Assembly: GCF_002086695.1 (NCBI RefSeq)
Contig: NZ_MVIH01000004.1
Location: forward strand, 248,001-312,000
DNA from: Mycolicibacterium rhodesiae
Lineage (GTDB): Bacteria > Actinomycetota > Actinomycetes > Mycobacteriales > Mycobacteriaceae
Direction of reading: 5' to 3'
Length of the DNA stretch: 64,000 nucleotides
Part shown: piece after piece, positions 16,602 to 27,392 of the stretch
Layout of the letters: the number at the start of each line of letters is the position of its first letter
How positions within the stretch are numbered: the stretch's first letter is position 1
Translations under genes and position numbers: made by a program
Notes under the pieces: generated by a model
Seen by the model: only the letters and a program-made list of their open reading frames with translations
Databases searched by the model: none
Told to the model about the DNA's origin: nothing

Positions 16602-18382
16602 TGGAATTCGGGCCCGCCTGCCGCAATGAGCTTGTCGAGGGAACGCCGCACACGGTCGGTGTCGGCATGTGTCCAGCCGTCGGGTGCGGCGACCGCGACC
16701 CAGCCGTCGAGCGGGCTGTCACCGTAATTGTGGCCGTGCCCGTTCGGTGCCGCCTGCGAGCTGGTGACATTGCCGGCCATGTCGGCGCTCACCTGCCAGA
16801 ACGTGACGATCGGGTACCACTGCATGGCGGGGCTGCGGTCGAAGCCCGGCGGCTCCCGCAGCCAGTCCGGCCGGGTGAACAGCAGCCGCGGTGACCACCA
16901 CACCACCGGGTCGGACGGGTGCTGCAGGTACAGCACCCGGGTGCCCTTCCACGGTGGGGACGCCGCGACCCCGGCGATCTGCTCTGGTCCTGCCGCTTGC
17001 GCGAACCGCACGGTGCGCCCGCCGTCATAGCGCGGTTGGTACTCCGGGCTGCCCGGGTCGCGCCGCGCGGTCAGCGCTTTCCACAAGACGCTGGCGTTGG
17101 GCGGCCCCACCCACAGCACCGACGAGAAGCCTTTGTCGACGACGTCGGGCAGGTATCCGAACGCGCCCTGACCGGCCAGCGAACCCAGGCTCTCGCCGTA
17201 GAGCATCAGCTTGGGCCTGGCGGCCTCCGGCCACTTCAGCCATCGGCGTTGGATTCCGTTGATCATCGCCCGGCCGGCCTCGACCGACTTGTCGCGGTCG
17301 GCCAGGAACGAGATCCAGCTCGGCAGGTACGAGTACTGCATGGCCACCAGCGCGGTGTCGCCGTTGTACATCGACTCGATGGCGCGGGCTGCCACCGGGT
17401 CGACCCAGCCGGTGCCGGTGGTGGGGATGATGACCAGGATCTTGCGCTCAAAAGCTTTGGTGCGCTGCAACTCCGAGAGCAGCACCGCCACCCGGCCCTC
17501 GGTGGTGTCCGCCGTTTCCAGGCCTGCGTAGATCCGGATCGGCTCCTTGGCGGGCCGCCCGTTGAGATCGGTGAGCTCGGCGGCATTCGGCCCGGTGCCG
17601 ACGAAGTTGCGGCCCTGGAATCCCAGGGTGTCCCACGAGGCGAATGATGCTGAGCTGCCTGATCTTTCGGGTTGTACGGGTTGTTCGACGCCCGCGCGGG
17701 TGGTGTCGTTCTGTGGTTGGAACACCGCGCTGGCACCGGCGATGAAGCCGCGGTAGAGCACACCGTTGACGAGGGTGATGATCAGCACCACGACGATCGC
17801 GGTGCCGATGAACATCGCGACCTCGTCATTGATGTGCCAGCGCCGGATCATCAACCGCGCCAGAAACTTGATGGCGTCCTTGATCACTCGCGCGACACTG
17901 ACGAACAGTGCCCCGGCGACCAATGCGACGGCCAATGTGCGCAGGTAGATCAGCGTGGACGGACCTTCGATGCCCATCACGGCCGCGATCTGGCGCTGCC
18001 AGGCGGCGGCAGGCACGAGCATCAGCACGCTGGCACCGATCGACAGCACCACGGTCACGGCCTTGAGGCGCGCCGAGACCCGCGCACTCGGCGGCCACCA
18101 CGGCTGGTGACCGAGGAAGAGCCGGCGAACCACCTTACCGGCGAGCACCCCGATGCCGTAGCCGATGGCGGCGTTGATCCCGCCGATAACGCCGGCCAGC
18201 ACCCAGTCGCGCGGCACCAGCGACGGAGTCAGGGACAGACAGAAGAACAGCGCGCCGACGGCCACCCCGACGAAGTCCAGCCGGATCAGGCTCCACGCCC
18301 ATTCGATCAGCGACTCGCGGCGGGGCTGCGTCCCGGTCGGGGACTGCGCCTCACCGGTGACGTCGCCGACCGCACTGGTCAT
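16598..18382 (-). CDS. Membrane alpha/beta-hydrolase (Abhydrolase_9 family)
   Basis: 594 residues. The N-terminal about 220 residues carry five or six hydrophobic segments ([60 protein letters not shown]). The C-terminal alpha/beta hydrolase domain starts near [11 protein letters not shown] and has the nucleophile elbow [11 protein letters not shown] and a late His in NGHGHNYGD. This matches the actinobacterial Abhydrolase_9 plus its N-terminal membrane domain. An esterase or lipase acting at the outer face of the membrane is likely. Overlaps purL stop (ATGA), so it belongs to the purL transcript. Confidence 0.87.
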   Translation of the reverse strand: MTSAVGDVTGEAQSPTGTQPRRESLIEWAWSLIRLDFVGVAVGALFFCLSLTPSLVPRDWVLAGVIGGINAAIGYGIGVLAGKVVRRLFLGHQPWWPPSARVSARLKAVTVVLSIGASVLMLVPAAAWQRQIAAVMGIEGPSTLIYLRTLAVALVAGALFVSVARVIKDAIKFLARLMIRRWHINDEVAMFIGTAIVVVLIITLVNGVLYRGFIAGASAVFQPQNDTTRAGVEQPVQPERSGSSASFASWDTLGFQGRNFVGTGPNAAELTDLNGRPAKEPIRIYAGLETADTTEGRVAVLLSELQRTKAFERKILVIIPTTGTGWVDPVAARAIESMYNGDTALVAMQYSYLPSWISFLADRDKSVEAGRAMINGIQRRWLKWPEAARPKLMLYGESLGSLAGQGAFGYLPDVVDKGFSSVLWVGPPNASVLWKALTARRDPGSPEYQPRYDGGRTVRFAQAAGPEQIAGVAASPPWKGTRVLYLQHPSDPVVWWSPRLLFTRPDWLREPPGFDRSPAMQWYPIVTFWQVSADMAGNVTSSQAAPNGHGHNYGDSPLDGWVAVAAPDGWTHADTDRVRRSLDKLIAAGGPEFQ

Positions 18383-20673
18383 CCGAACAGCCCGGGCAGC
18401 ACTTTCTCGGAGGTGGCCCGCAGCTCGGCCAGCGTCACGGTGAACAAGCCTTGCACGTCAACGGAATCCGACCCGGGGTCCGACACCCCGATCCGGGTGA
18501 CCGGAAGTCCGCGGGCCTCGCACATCGACACGAAGCGGCTCTCCTCGGTGCGCGGCACAGCGACCAGGGCACGGCCCGCGGACTCGGAGAACAACGCGAC
18601 GAAGGGGTCAGCGTGTTCGGGAAGCACGATGCGGCAACCGGTTTCACCGGCCAGCGCCGCTTCGACGACCGCCTGGATGAGCCCGCCTTCACTCAGGTCG
18701 TGGGCTGCCGAGGCCAGGCCGTCGCGGGACGCGGCCGCCAGCACCTCGGCGAGCAGCTTCTCCCGATCCAGGTCCACCTGGGGCGGTACGCCACCGAGAT
18801 GGTCACCGGTGACCTGTGCCCAGATCGAGCCGTCGAACTCGTCGCGGGTGTCGCCGAGCAGGAGCAGAGTTTCCCCCGGCTCGTTGCCGAGTCCGGTGGG
18901 CAGCCGGCGCGTGACGTCGTCGAGGACGCCCAGCACACCCACCACCGGGGTCGGCAGGATGGGCGTCGCCCCGGTCTGGTTGTAGAAGCTGACGTTGCCG
19001 CCGGTGACCGGAATACCAAGGGCTGCACAGCCATCCGCCAAGCCGCGGACGGCTTGCGAGAACTGCCACATCACCCCGGGGTCTTCGGGTGATCCGAAGT
19101 TGAGGCAGTTGGTCACCGCGACCGGCGTCGCCCCGGTGACCGCGACGTTGCGGTAGGCCTCGGCCAGCGCCAGCTGTGCGCCGGTGTACGGGTCGAGCTG
19201 GGTGTAGCGCCCCGACGCGTCGGTGGACAGCGCGATGCCGCGGCCGGTGGCTTCGTCGATGCGCAGCACGCCGCCGTCGGCGTGCTCGGCCAGCACGGTG
19301 TTGCCGCGCACGTAGCGGTCGTACTGCTCGGTGATGAACGCTCGGCTGCACAGATGCGGACTGCCAACCAGCGCAAGCACAGTCGCGCGAAGCTCCTCGC
19401 CGGTCTGCGGCCGGGTGAGCTTGGCCGACGTGTCGGCGATCAGCGCATCCTGGGTGTCGGGCCGTACGACCGGGCGCTCGTAGACCGGGCCCTCGTGGGC
19501 CACGGTCCGCGGCGGCACGTCGACGACGGTCTCGCCCTGCCAGGTGATCTGCAGACGGTCGCCGTCGGTGACCTCACCGATGACGGTGGCCAGCACATCC
19601 CATTTGCGGCACACCGCCAGGAACGCGTCGACGTTCTCCGGGGTGACCACCGCGCACATCCGTTCCTGCGACTCGCTGGAGAGCACCTCGGCCGGGGTCA
19701 TGTCCTTGGCCCGCAGCGGCACCCGGTCCAGCTCGATGCGCATTCCGCCATCACCGGCGGAGGCCAGTTCGGATGTCGCACAGGACAATCCGGCTCCGCC
19801 GAGGTCCTGGATCCCGACCACCAGGCCGGCGGCGTACAGCTCCAGGCAGCATTCGATGAGCACCTTCTCGGTGAAGGGGTCGCCGACCTGGACGCTCGGC
19901 AGCTTCTTGCGGCCCGCGCCGGACTCGTCGCCGGAGAAGGTGTCCGACGCCAGCACCGACACGCCGCCGATGCCGTCGAGGCCGGTGCGCGCGCCGAACA
20001 GGATGATTTTGTTGCCCGTTCCGGACGCGAACGCCAGGTGCAGATCCTCCTTGCGCAGCACACCCACGCAGAGCGCGTTGACCAGAGGGTTGCCGGCATA
20101 GGAGGCGTCGAACACCGTCTCGCCGCCGATGTTCGGCAAGCCGAGGGAGTTGCCGTAGCCGCCGATGCCGCGAACCACGCCGTCGAGCACCCGGCGGGTG
20201 TCGGGGGCGTCGGCCGCACCGAACCGCAGCTGGTCCATGACCGCCACCGGGCGCGCACCCATGGCCATGATGTCGCGCACGATGCCGCCGACACCGGTGG
20301 CCGCACCCTGATAGGGCTCGACGTAGGACGGGTGGTTGTGTGACTCGACCTTGAACGTCACCGCCCAGCCGTCGCCGATGTCCACCACGCCGGCGTTCTC
20401 GCCGATACCGGCCAGCATCGAGGACCGCATGGCCTCCGTCGTGGTCTCACCGAAGTAGCGAAGGTGGACTTTGGAGGACTTGTACGAGCAGTGTTCGCTC
20501 CACATCACCGAGTACATGGCGAGCTCGGCGTCGGTGGGCCTGCGGCCGAGGATGTCCCGGATCCGCTGATATTCGTCGTCTTTGAGGCCGAGTTCGCGAT
20601 ACGGCTGCGGGTGCTCGGGGGTGGTTGACGCGTGGTCGACGGTGTCGACTGCTCCAGAGAGCCCAGATGTCAC
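18379..20673 (-). CDS. purL: Phosphoribosylformylglycinamidine synthase subunit PurL
   Basis: ATP-dependent conversion of FGAR to FGAM together with PurQ (glutaminase) and PurS, both encoded 5 kb further on the same strand. The 764-residue small-type PurL has [59 protein letters not shown] and [11 protein letters not shown]. The GTG at 20673 is 7 bases after TAGACT (20681-20686), a leaderless layout, and begins [12 protein letters not shown]; the 22 upstream codons in the open frame overlap the antiporter gene and are rejected. Length agrees with M. tuberculosis PurL. Confidence 0.96.
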   Translation of the reverse strand: MTSGLSGAVDTVDHASTTPEHPQPYRELGLKDDEYQRIRDILGRRPTDAELAMYSVMWSEHCSYKSSKVHLRYFGETTTEAMRSSMLAGIGENAGVVDIGDGWAVTFKVESHNHPSYVEPYQGAATGVGGIVRDIMAMGARPVAVMDQLRFGAADAPDTRRVLDGVVRGIGGYGNSLGLPNIGGETVFDASYAGNPLVNALCVGVLRKEDLHLAFASGTGNKIILFGARTGLDGIGGVSVLASDTFSGDESGAGRKKLPSVQVGDPFTEKVLIECCLELYAAGLVVGIQDLGGAGLSCATSELASAGDGGMRIELDRVPLRAKDMTPAEVLSSESQERMCAVVTPENVDAFLAVCRKWDVLATVIGEVTDGDRLQITWQGETVVDVPPRTVAHEGPVYERPVVRPDTQDALIADTSAKLTRPQTGEELRATVLALVGSPHLCSRAFITEQYDRYVRGNTVLAEHADGGVLRIDEATGRGIALSTDASGRYTQLDPYTGAQLALAEAYRNVAVTGATPVAVTNCLNFGSPEDPGVMWQFSQAVRGLADGCAALGIPVTGGNVSFYNQTGATPILPTPVVGVLGVLDDVTRRLPTGLGNEPGETLLLLGDTRDEFDGSIWAQVTGDHLGGVPPQVDLDREKLLAEVLAAASRDGLASAAHDLSEGGLIQAVVEAALAGETGCRIVLPEHADPFVALFSESAGRALVAVPRTEESRFVSMCEARGLPVTRIGVSDPGSDSVDVQGLFTVTLAELRATSEKVLPGLFG

Positions 20674-20680
20674 GCCAGAC

Positions 20681-20686
20681 AGTCTA
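20681..20686 (-). promoter_or_regulatory. -10 element of purL overlapping the antiporter stop
   Basis: Minus-strand TAGACT, whose TAG is also the antiporter stop codon, followed by seven bases and the purL GTG. Fits a leaderless purL mRNA with its promoter inside the 3' end of the upstream gene. Confidence 0.55.
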
Positions 20687-21913
20687 GTGGCGCAGCTGCG
20701 CAGCGCCGTGCCGTCGCGCTTGGCTCCGAGCGAACGCATGCGCGACGCCCCCGGCGGACAGGCCGTGGACGACCACGCTGCTCAGCACCACCAGCACCAT
20801 GATCAACAGCACTTGCTTCTCGATGCCGCCTTCGAGCACGTTGAACGCCAGCAGACCGAACACGATCGAGGTCGTCCCCCGGGGTCCCAGCCAGCCGACC
20901 AGCAGCCGTTCGCGCCAGTCCATCCTCGATCCGAGCAGCGCGAACATCACCGGGATGAGCCGCACGACGGTCACCGCGACGACCGTGTAGCCGACGATGC
21001 CCCACGTGACACCGCCCGACATCAGCGCGATCACGCCGATGCCGGCCACCACGAACCACATGAACGCGGTGAGCAGCACGGCCACGTCGTCGATGAGCTC
21101 GAGTTCCCGGCGTTTGTCTTGGGCCTTACGCACATAGTTCAGCGCCATCCCGCACAGGAACGCCGACACGAACCCGTTGCCGCCCAGGCCCACGCTCAGC
21201 GAGTAGGACAGCAGCGGCGCGGCCACGTAGATGATCCGCTTGGACTGGTCGGTCATCAGGTTGCGGCGGTCGGCGGCGTTGGCCAGCCTGCCGAGTAGCC
21301 ACCCGACCGCCGGGCCGACGACCAGTGCGATGCCGATCTCGGGAAGCGCCTCGGCGAGCGCCTCCATCGGCGGCTCTTCGTCGTTGGGACCCGATGCCAG
21401 TGCCAGCGCGAAGACCAGCACCGGCGCGATGATTCCGTCTTTGTAGCCCGCCTCGACGTTGAGCAGGTCGCGCACCCGCTCGGGAATCCGGGCGTCGCGC
21501 AGGATCCGGGACGCGGGCGCGAAATCGGTCGGCACCACGATGCAGGCCAGCACGAGCAGCACCGGCCAGGTGACACCGGGCAGCAGCAACCAGCCAAGGG
21601 CGAAGGCCAGCCCGATGCTCAGCGGCAGTGCGACACCCAGCAACCGCAACGCCGAGCGCGGGTCGCGGCCCAACAGCCCGCCGCGCACGTCGGTGGAGTC
21701 GACGAACACCAGCACCGCCAGGATCAGCTCCGCCAGATGCTGGGCGACCTGGGAGTTCAGCGTGTCGGCAACCGCGTGGTAGGTGCCGTATTCGATACCC
21801 GCCCCGACGACGACCAGCAGGATCGGCGCGGTGATCCGGCCCCGCTGCATCGGCCGGGCCAGCAGCGCCCAGACCGCCAACACCACCGAGAGCGCGATCA
21901 GCGACTGCACCAC
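20684..21913 (-). CDS. Cation:proton antiporter (CPA1, NhaP-like)
   Basis: About 409 residues with 11-13 predicted membrane helices ([49 protein letters not shown]). Typical CPA features include a [24 protein letters not shown] segment with the acidic ion-binding Asp and [17 protein letters not shown]. It exchanges Na+ or K+ for protons at the plasma membrane. GTG 21913 is chosen because GGAAAG lies 10 nt upstream; GTG 21937 and 21910 are alternatives, and the much longer open frame runs into the neighbouring gene. Ends within the purL promoter. Confidence 0.85.
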   Translation of the reverse strand: MVQSLIALSVVLAVWALLARPMQRGRITAPILLVVVGAGIEYGTYHAVADTLNSQVAQHLAELILAVLVFVDSTDVRGGLLGRDPRSALRLLGVALPLSIGLAFALGWLLLPGVTWPVLLVLACIVVPTDFAPASRILRDARIPERVRDLLNVEAGYKDGIIAPVLVFALALASGPNDEEPPMEALAEALPEIGIALVVGPAVGWLLGRLANAADRRNLMTDQSKRIIYVAAPLLSYSLSVGLGGNGFVSAFLCGMALNYVRKAQDKRRELELIDDVAVLLTAFMWFVVAGIGVIALMSGGVTWGIVGYTVVAVTVVRLIPVMFALLGSRMDWRERLLVGWLGPRGTTSIVFGLLAFNVLEGGIEKQVLLIMVLVVLSSVVVHGLSAGGVAHAFARSQARRHGAAQLRH

Positions 21914-22052
21914 AGCAACGCATCTTTCCGCAGACACCCGGCCTGCGCGCGCTGACCCGCCATGACCTCGCGGGTAATTGAGCGGCCGCGCCGACGGCGA
22001 CAAGCTGGCGATGACGCGCTCGACACCGAGCGCCCGATGCAGGAGGCCGACC

Positions 22053-22445
22053 ATGACCGATATCCGAACCACGCACAAGTTCAACGCGCAGATGTGGGCC
22101 GCCTTTTGGGCCGCGCCCGAATTGTCGCAGGGCCAGGACATCCTCGCCGACGACATCGTCGGCTACTGGCCCGGACAGCAAGAACCGGTTCGGGGTCTCG
22201 ACGGCTACACGCAGAAGATCGCCGATCTGCTGACGGCCTACCCCGACCTGCAGCTCGAATTGATCGACAGCGCAACGGTTCCCGGGGAATCGGCGAATGA
22301 GGAGCTGGTGTTCCTGCATTACGTCGGGACGGGAACAGGTCCACGCGGGCCGTTCCACATCCGCGGGATCGACCGCGTTCGCACCCGCGACGGCATCGTG
22401 GTGGAGAACGTCATCCGCTACGACCCGGCGGAGTTCCCCGGCTGA
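22053..22445 (+). CDS. SnoaL/NTF2-like polyketide-cyclase-fold protein
   Basis: 130 residues forming one NTF2-like cone: MTDIRTTHKFNAQMWAAFW, ILADDIVGYWPGQQEPVRGLDGYTQKI, DLQLELIDSATVPG and ENVIRYDPAEF. ATG 22053 has a perfect AGGAGG seven bases upstream. It stands alone between divergent and convergent neighbours; the stop lies 6 nt from that of the aminopeptidase. These small folds bind hydrophobic ligands or act as isomerases and hydrolases; no specific role can be read here. Confidence 0.85.
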   Translation: MTDIRTTHKFNAQMWAAFWAAPELSQGQDILADDIVGYWPGQQEPVRGLDGYTQKIADLLTAYPDLQLELIDSATVPGESANEELVFLHYVGTGTGPRGPFHIRGIDRVRTRDGIVVENVIRYDPAEFPG

Positions 22446-22451
22446 GCGCAG

Positions 22452-23723
22452 CTACTGCGGCGCCAGAAATGCTTGCAGCGCAGCGGCATACGCGATGATG
22501 TCGGCCGCACCCATCAGTTCGCGGGCCGAGTGCATGGCCAGCTGGGCCGCTCCGACGTCCACGGTGGGAATGCCGGTACGCGCCGACGTCATGGGCCCGA
22601 TCGTCGAGCCGCACGGCAGGTCGGCACGGTGCTCATAGCGCTGCAGCGGGACGCCGGCCTGCCGGCAGGCCAGTTCGAAGGCGGCCGCGGTCCGGCCGTC
22701 GGTGGCATAGCGCAGGTTCGGTTGCACCTTGAGCACCGGGCCACCATCGACGGCGATCAGGTGCCCGGGTTCGTGGCGGTCCGGGTAGTTGGGATGCGTC
22801 GCATGCGCCATGTCGCCGGAGGCCACCATCGACGCGGTGAGCCGTCGCAGGAAGTCCTCGCGGTCGCCGCCGGCCGCCAGCACGATGCGTTCCAGCGTGG
22901 TCAGCAGCAAATCCGATTGGGCGCCGTGATCCGACGTCGAGCCGACCTCCTCGTGGTCGAACAGTGCCAGCACCGGCAGGTAGCCGCCCGGCTCGGCGGC
23001 CAGGAACGCTTCCAGCCCGGCGTAGCAGGTGCCCTGGTTGTCCAGCCTGGGCGCGCTGACGAACTCGCCGGCCACACCGGTCAGCGCCGACGGGGTCAGG
23101 TCGTGGGTCATGAGATCGGCCGACAGCAGGTCGGCCGGGCTCACGCCGGCATGCTCGGCGACGTAGGACAGGAACGAGCGGGGCGTGTCCCCCAGCCCCC
23201 ACACCGCGTTCACATGGCGTTGCGGATCGAGCTTCACCGCCGCGCGGTCTTCGGCGAGATGGATGGCCAGCTGCGGCACCCGCAGGATCGGGGCGTCGAT
23301 GCGGACCAGCCGGTGCGACACCCCGCCGTCGGTGCCGCGGTCCCGCACCGAGAGCCGACCGCTGATCCCGAGGTCGCGATCGAGCCAGGAGTTCAGCCAC
23401 GCCCCGCCGTACGGCTCGAGGGCCACCACCTGCCAGCCGGCCACCACCCGGTCCGGATGTTGTTTGACGCGCAGGTTGGGGCTGTCGGTGTGGCCGCCGA
23501 CGATGCGGAACGGCCTGCCGGGGTCGGTACTGTCCCACGCCACCAGCGAGCCGGCCCGGACCGTGAAGTACCGGCCGCCCCGGTCTGGCCACCGGTCGGT
23601 CTCGGCCAGTTCGGTGTAGCCGGCGTCGCGTAGCCGCTGCGCCGCCGTCTGGCAGACGTGGAACGGCGACGGCGACGCGTCGATGAACTCGCACAATCCC
23701 CGCGCGCTGGCAGCTGTGGACAT
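22452..23723 (-). CDS. pepC: M18 family aminopeptidase
   Basis: 423 residues, cytosolic zinc aminopeptidase of the aspartyl-aminopeptidase (M18) family, removing N-terminal residues from peptides. Recognisable parts: [31 protein letters not shown] (first metal His), [44 protein letters not shown] (catalytic Glu pair and metal ligand) and [18 protein letters not shown] with [10 protein letters not shown] at the end (last His). ATG 23723 gives [10 protein letters not shown]; two more ATGs lie 9 and 12 nt upstream. Divergent from the DyP gene with a 42-nt gap. Corresponds to Rv0800. Confidence 0.93.
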   Translation of the reverse strand: MSTAASARGLCEFIDASPSPFHVCQTAAQRLRDAGYTELAETDRWPDRGGRYFTVRAGSLVAWDSTDPGRPFRIVGGHTDSPNLRVKQHPDRVVAGWQVVALEPYGGAWLNSWLDRDLGISGRLSVRDRGTDGGVSHRLVRIDAPILRVPQLAIHLAEDRAAVKLDPQRHVNAVWGLGDTPRSFLSYVAEHAGVSPADLLSADLMTHDLTPSALTGVAGEFVSAPRLDNQGTCYAGLEAFLAAEPGGYLPVLALFDHEEVGSTSDHGAQSDLLLTTLERIVLAAGGDREDFLRRLTASMVASGDMAHATHPNYPDRHEPGHLIAVDGGPVLKVQPNLRYATDGRTAAAFELACRQAGVPLQRYEHRADLPCGSTIGPMTSARTGIPTVDVGAAQLAMHSARELMGAADIIAYAAALQAFLAPQ

Positions 23724-23753
23724 GATCACCATCATCGCCGACGTCGTTTTCGT

Positions 23754-23759
23754 TAGGGT
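23754..23759 (+). promoter_or_regulatory. -10 element of the DyP-encapsulin operon
   Basis: TAGGGT followed by six bases and the GTG of the peroxidase gene; leaderless layout. The 42-nt divergent region leaves little room for a separate ribosome-binding leader. Confidence 0.55.
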
Positions 23760-23765
23760 CAGACG

Positions 23766-24788
23766 GTGCCCACCCCGCTACCGCAACCGGTACTGGCTCC
23801 CCTGACACCCGCCGCCATCTTCTTGGTGGCCACGATCAACGACGGCGGCGAGGCCGCGGTGCATGATGCGCTGCCCGACCTGGCCGGGCTGGTCCGCGCG
23901 ATCGGCTTCCGTGACCCGTCCAAGCACCTGTCGATGGTGACGTCGATCGGATCGGACGCGTGGGATCGCCTGTTCTCCGGGCCGCGCCCGAAGGATCTGC
24001 ATCCGTTCGTCGAGTTGCACGGCGCCCGCCACCACGCCCCGTCCACTCCGGGTGACTTGTTGTTCCACATTCGGGCCGAGGTGCTCGACGTCTGCTTCGA
24101 GCTGGCCGGCCGGGTCGCCAAGGCGATGGCGGGTGCGATCACGATCGTCGACGAGGTGCACGGTTTCAAGTTCTTCGACAACCGCGATCTGCTCGGCTTC
24201 GTCGACGGCACCGAGAACCCGGACGGCCCACTTGCGGTGAGCGCCAGCCAAATCGGGGACGAGGATCCGGATTTCGCCGGCGGCTGCTACGTACATGTGC
24301 AGAAGTACCTGCATGACATGGCGTCGTGGGAGTCGCTGTCGGTGACCGAACAGGAACGCGTAATCGGCCGTACGAAACTCGAGGACATCGAGATGGCCGA
24401 CGACGTGAAGCCGTCCAATTCCCACATCGCGCTCAACGTCATCGAGGACGCCGACGGCAACGAACTCAAGATCCTGCGGCACAACATGCCGTTCGGGGAG
24501 ATCGGCAAGGACGAATTCGGCACGTATTACATCGGCTACTCGCGCTCACCGGCCGTCACCGAGAAGATGCTGGAGAACATGTTCATCGGCGACCCGCCGG
24601 GGAACACCGACCGGATCCTGGATTTCTCCACCGCCGTCACCGGCACCCTGTTCTTCACTCCCATCACCGATTTCCTCAACGATCCGCCGCCGAGGCCGGG
24701 CTTCGGCGGCGTCGACGCAGCTCCCCCGGCACCCGCCCCCACCTCCGACGGCTCATTGGCGATCGGCAGCCTGAAAGGACAGTCCTGA
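23766..24788 (+). CDS. dyp: DyP-type heme peroxidase with encapsulin targeting peptide
   Basis: 340 residues. The DyP signature GFVDGTENP is at 144-152, with catalytic Asp147; the distal Arg lies in IGRTKLED and the proximal-His region around SNSHIALNV. The C-terminus has a Pro-rich linker (residues about 310-327) and then SLAIGSLKG at 330-338, a classic cargo-loading peptide for the encapsulin shell. The next gene, overlapping by one base, is that shell. GTG 23766 is six bases after TAGGGT. It oxidises dyes and phenols with H2O2 in vitro; the compartment is linked to oxidative-stress defence. Corresponds to Rv0799c. Confidence 0.96.
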   Translation: MPTPLPQPVLAPLTPAAIFLVATINDGGEAAVHDALPDLAGLVRAIGFRDPSKHLSMVTSIGSDAWDRLFSGPRPKDLHPFVELHGARHHAPSTPGDLLFHIRAEVLDVCFELAGRVAKAMAGAITIVDEVHGFKFFDNRDLLGFVDGTENPDGPLAVSASQIGDEDPDFAGGCYVHVQKYLHDMASWESLSVTEQERVIGRTKLEDIEMADDVKPSNSHIALNVIEDADGNELKILRHNMPFGEIGKDEFGTYYIGYSRSPAVTEKMLENMFIGDPPGNTDRILDFSTAVTGTLFFTPITDFLNDPPPRPGFGGVDAAPPAPAPTSDGSLAIGSLKGQS

Positions 24789-25585
24789 TGAACAACCTCT
24801 ACCGCGAGCTCGCTCCGATCACCGAATCGGCTTGGAGTGAAATCGAATTGGAGGCTTCGCGCACATTCAAGCGGCATATCGCCGGCCGTCGCGTCGTCGA
24901 CGTCAGCGAGCCGGGCGGTCCGGTGACGGCCGGGGTCAGCACCGGTCATCTGCGCGATGTGGCGGCGCCGGCCGACGGCGTGGTGGCGCACCTTCGGGAG
25001 TCCAAGCCACTGGTCCGGCTGCGGGTGCCGTTCACGGTGTCGCGCACCGCGATCGACGACGTGGAGCGCGGCGCGCAGGACTCGGACTGGGATCCGGTCA
25101 AGGCCGCGGCCAAGAAGCTGGCGTTCATCGAGGATCGCGCGATCTTCGAGGGCTACGCCGACGCGTCGATCGACGGCATCCGGATGTGCAGCTCCAACCC
25201 GGCGCTGGCGCTGCCGGAGGACGCCCGCGAATACCCGGACGTCTTCGCCCAGGCACTCTCCGAGCTGCGGCTGGCCGGTGTGGACGGTCCCTACTCGGTG
25301 CTGCTGTCCGCCGACGCCTACACCAAGGTCAGTGAGACCACCGAGCACGGCTATCCGATCCGCGAGCACCTCAACCGGCTGGTGGACGGCGAGATCATCT
25401 GGGCGCCCGCGATCGACGGCGCGTTCCTGCTGAGCACCCGCGGCGGCGACTTCGACCTGCAGCTGGGCACCGACGTCGCGATCGGCTACCTGAGCCATGA
25501 CGCGGAGACGGTACAGCTGTACCTGGAGGAGACGCTGACGTTCCTGTGCTACACCGCTGAGGCCTCGGTCGCGCTGACCGCCTGA
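24788..25585 (+). CDS. enc: Encapsulin nanocompartment shell protein (Linocin M18/Cfp29 family)
   Basis: 265 residues, HK97-fold shell protein that self-assembles to a 60-subunit T=1 nanocompartment. Starts [20 protein letters not shown]; other family marks are ASRTFKRHIAGRRVVDV, AFIEDRAIFEGY, GPYSVLLSADAYTKV and the C-terminal FLCYTAEASVALTA. ATG 24788 shares one base with the DyP stop, so cargo and shell are co-translated. Length equals M. tuberculosis Cfp29 (Rv0798c). Here purQ follows at once; in M. tuberculosis, as I recall, insertion-sequence genes lie between. Confidence 0.97.
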   Translation: MNNLYRELAPITESAWSEIELEASRTFKRHIAGRRVVDVSEPGGPVTAGVSTGHLRDVAAPADGVVAHLRESKPLVRLRVPFTVSRTAIDDVERGAQDSDWDPVKAAAKKLAFIEDRAIFEGYADASIDGIRMCSSNPALALPEDAREYPDVFAQALSELRLAGVDGPYSVLLSADAYTKVSETTEHGYPIREHLNRLVDGEIIWAPAIDGAFLLSTRGGDFDLQLGTDVAIGYLSHDAETVQLYLEETLTFLCYTAEASVALTA

Positions 25586-25642
25586 GTTCTCCTTCGCGCC
25601 TTCGGCGAGATCGACGCCAGCGAGGAAAAGTACGAGATGGGT

Positions 25643-25668
25643 CCGCGCCCGCGTCAATCTCGGCGCGG
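25643..25668. terminator. Possible bidirectional hairpin between encapsulin and purQ
   Basis: CCGCGCC (25643-25649) and GGCGCGG (25662-25668) can pair over 7 bp with a 12-nt loop in the 151-nt gap between convergent genes. No T-run follows, as is common for mycobacterial hairpins. The rest of the gap shows nothing recognisable. Confidence 0.4.
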
Positions 25669-25736
25669 GTCCTCTCGCGCGCAGGTGCTTACCCCTGCCT
25701 GAAGTTCACACTCAGTGATGGTGCGCCCGAACTCGC

Positions 25737-26414
25737 CTAGGTGGCGGCGAGCACCGCGTCCAGCGCGGAGTAGAAGATGCCGAGCCCGTCGTCGGACGGG
25801 CCGGTCAGCGCTTCGGTGGCGTGTTCGGGGTGCGGCATCAGCCCGACCACCCGCCCGTTGGCGGAACTGATCCCGGCGATGTCGCGCATCGAGCCGTTGA
25901 GGTTCTCGGCGTAGCGGAACACCACCCGGCCTTCGCCTTCGAGTTCGTCGAGCACGGCCTCGCCGGCCACGTAGCGGCCCTCGCCGGACTTCAGCGGCAC
26001 CAGCAGTTCGGCACCGGATTCGTACCGCGACGTCCATGCGCTGGTGATCGAATCCACCCGCAACCAGACGTCGCGGCAGATGAAGTGCAGCCCGGCGTTG
26101 CGGGTCAGCGCACCGGGCAGCAGTCCGGCCTCGCAGAGCACCTGGAAGCCGTTGCAGATGCCGAGCACCGGCATCCCGCCCTTGGCGGCGGTGATCACCT
26201 CACCCATCACCGGCGCGAACTTCGCGATCGCACCACAGCGCAGGTAGTCGCCGTAGGAGAAACCGCCCGGGACCACCACGGCGTCGACGCCCTTGAGGTC
26301 GGCGTCGCCGTGCCAGAGATTGACCGCCTCGGCGCCGGCGAGCCGTACCGCGCGGGCGGCGTCGACGTCATCGAGCGTGCCGGGGAAGGTGATGACCCCG
26401 ATCCGGGCGCTCAC
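25737..26414 (-). CDS. purQ: Phosphoribosylformylglycinamidine synthase subunit PurQ
   Basis: Class I glutamine amidotransferase that supplies ammonia to PurL. 225 residues: [37 protein letters not shown], nucleophile elbow [19 protein letters not shown] (Cys near 91) and the His-x-Glu site [11 protein letters not shown] near 197. Length is normal. The ATG overlaps the purS stop by 4 nt, so PurS and PurQ are coupled. The purL partner lies about 5 kb away on the same strand, not adjacent. Confidence 0.97.
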   Translation of the reverse strand: MSARIGVITFPGTLDDVDAARAVRLAGAEAVNLWHGDADLKGVDAVVVPGGFSYGDYLRCGAIAKFAPVMGEVITAAKGGMPVLGICNGFQVLCEAGLLPGALTRNAGLHFICRDVWLRVDSITSAWTSRYESGAELLVPLKSGEGRYVAGEAVLDELEGEGRVVFRYAENLNGSMRDIAGISSANGRVVGLMPHPEHATEALTGPSDDGLGIFYSALDAVLAAT

Positions 26415-26650
26415 TGCTGCTCCCGGACGACCGACCAGTCCTCGATCACGGTGTTCGCCAGAAGCGATTCGGCGATCTCCGCGAGCGCCGAGTCGCTGAT
26501 CGAATCGTCGACCTCGAGCTCGAATCGCTTGCCCTGCCGGACATCCGAGATGCCGGTGTGTCCCAGACGGCCCAGTGCACCGACGATCGCCTGACCTTGC
26601 GGGTCGAGGATCTCGGCTTTGGGCATCACGTTGACCACTACTCGGGCCAC
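26411..26650 (-). CDS. purS: Phosphoribosylformylglycinamidine synthase subunit PurS
   Basis: 79-residue subunit that bridges PurL and PurQ in the bacterial FGAM synthase complex: [38 protein letters not shown] and [12 protein letters not shown]. There are two GTG codons, 26656 and 26650; the second is preferred because AGGAG ends five bases before it, while for the first it would sit directly on the codon. TAGAGT on the minus strand (26688-26693) could be its -10, giving a 5' UTR of about 30 nt. Starts the purS-purQ pair. Confidence 0.93.
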   Translation of the reverse strand: MARVVVNVMPKAEILDPQGQAIVGALGRLGHTGISDVRQGKRFELEVDDSISDSALAEIAESLLANTVIEDWSVVREQQ

Positions 26651-26704
26651 AGGCACTCCTGCTGACGTCGGGGAATGTTGCGGTGTAACTCTACCGGCGG
26701 CTCA

Positions 26705-27355
26705 TCAGCAGGACCCGATGTAGGCGGTGCACAGCGGCGCGCCGAGGGCGTCGAGCAGGTTGTCGTCGCTGGCCATCGGCCATGGCGTCTGCGGCGGTGC
26801 GGTTGACCACATCGCCAGCTCCGTCACCGTGCTGTTGGCCGTGTTGACCACCACGTACTGGCGCAGGATCACCGGACCGCTGATCACCGCGGCCATCCGG
26901 TCGGGCTCGTTGACGGTCAGCGACGGCGAGGCTGTCGGATTGGTGCGCTGGCAGGACCGCAACGCGGCGACCGCGGTGTGGAAGACGTCCTGCGCCAGCT
27001 GACCGCCGCGCCACGTCTCTCCTCGCCAGTGCATCACCTGCGCGTGCAGCTGCCACTGGCCGTCGGGGTTGGCGACGGTCGCGCGTTCGGCGACGGCGTA
27101 GGCGCGCGGATCCTGCGCCACCGGCGGGGTGCCGCACAGCTCCTCGAACCGGAACCGGGGCGCGACGGCGGTAACCGCCACCCCGGCCAGCCGGGGCCAG
27201 GCGTAGCGGGCGTTCAGCGGTATCGCCCACGGGGCCACCCACGCCGCGTCGGGAATGCGGTCGCAGTTGGGCGGGCAGGTGTCCGGGTCGGCGGCAGCGT
27301 GCGGCGGTAGGGCGAGCCCGCAGGCCACCAGCATCACCGCGATGACCAACCGCAT
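26705..27355 (-). CDS. Exported cysteine-rich protein of unknown function
   Basis: 216 residues from ATG 27355: MRLVIAVMLVACGLALPPHA is a signal peptide with cleavage near AAA-DP. The mature part has six cysteines (DTCPPNCDRIPD, EELCGTPP, RSCQRTN, LCTAYIGSC), probably three disulfides, and aromatic-rich WVAPWAIPLNARYAWPRLAG. Family members occur in many mycobacteria, usually annotated hypothetical. The longer frame to 27577 is inside the divergent metallo-hydrolase gene and is rejected. It lies upstream of purS on the same strand, 54 nt away. No function can be assigned. Confidence 0.82.
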   Translation of the reverse strand: MRLVIAVMLVACGLALPPHAAADPDTCPPNCDRIPDAAWVAPWAIPLNARYAWPRLAGVAVTAVAPRFRFEELCGTPPVAQDPRAYAVAERATVANPDGQWQLHAQVMHWRGETWRGGQLAQDVFHTAVAALRSCQRTNPTASPSLTVNEPDRMAAVISGPVILRQYVVVNTANSTVTELAMWSTAPPQTPWPMASDDNLLDALGAPLCTAYIGSC

Positions 27356-27392
27356 GTATTCGACGCCTTCCAGTGCGCGCACAATCGTAAGC

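Noticed and set aside
15184-16770. A 528-residue minus-strand frame ending in the sterol-carrier-like domain
   Set aside because: The upstream 390 residues are antisense or out-of-frame to the PPOX, CPBP and hydrolase genes; a short start at 15576 fits the family length.
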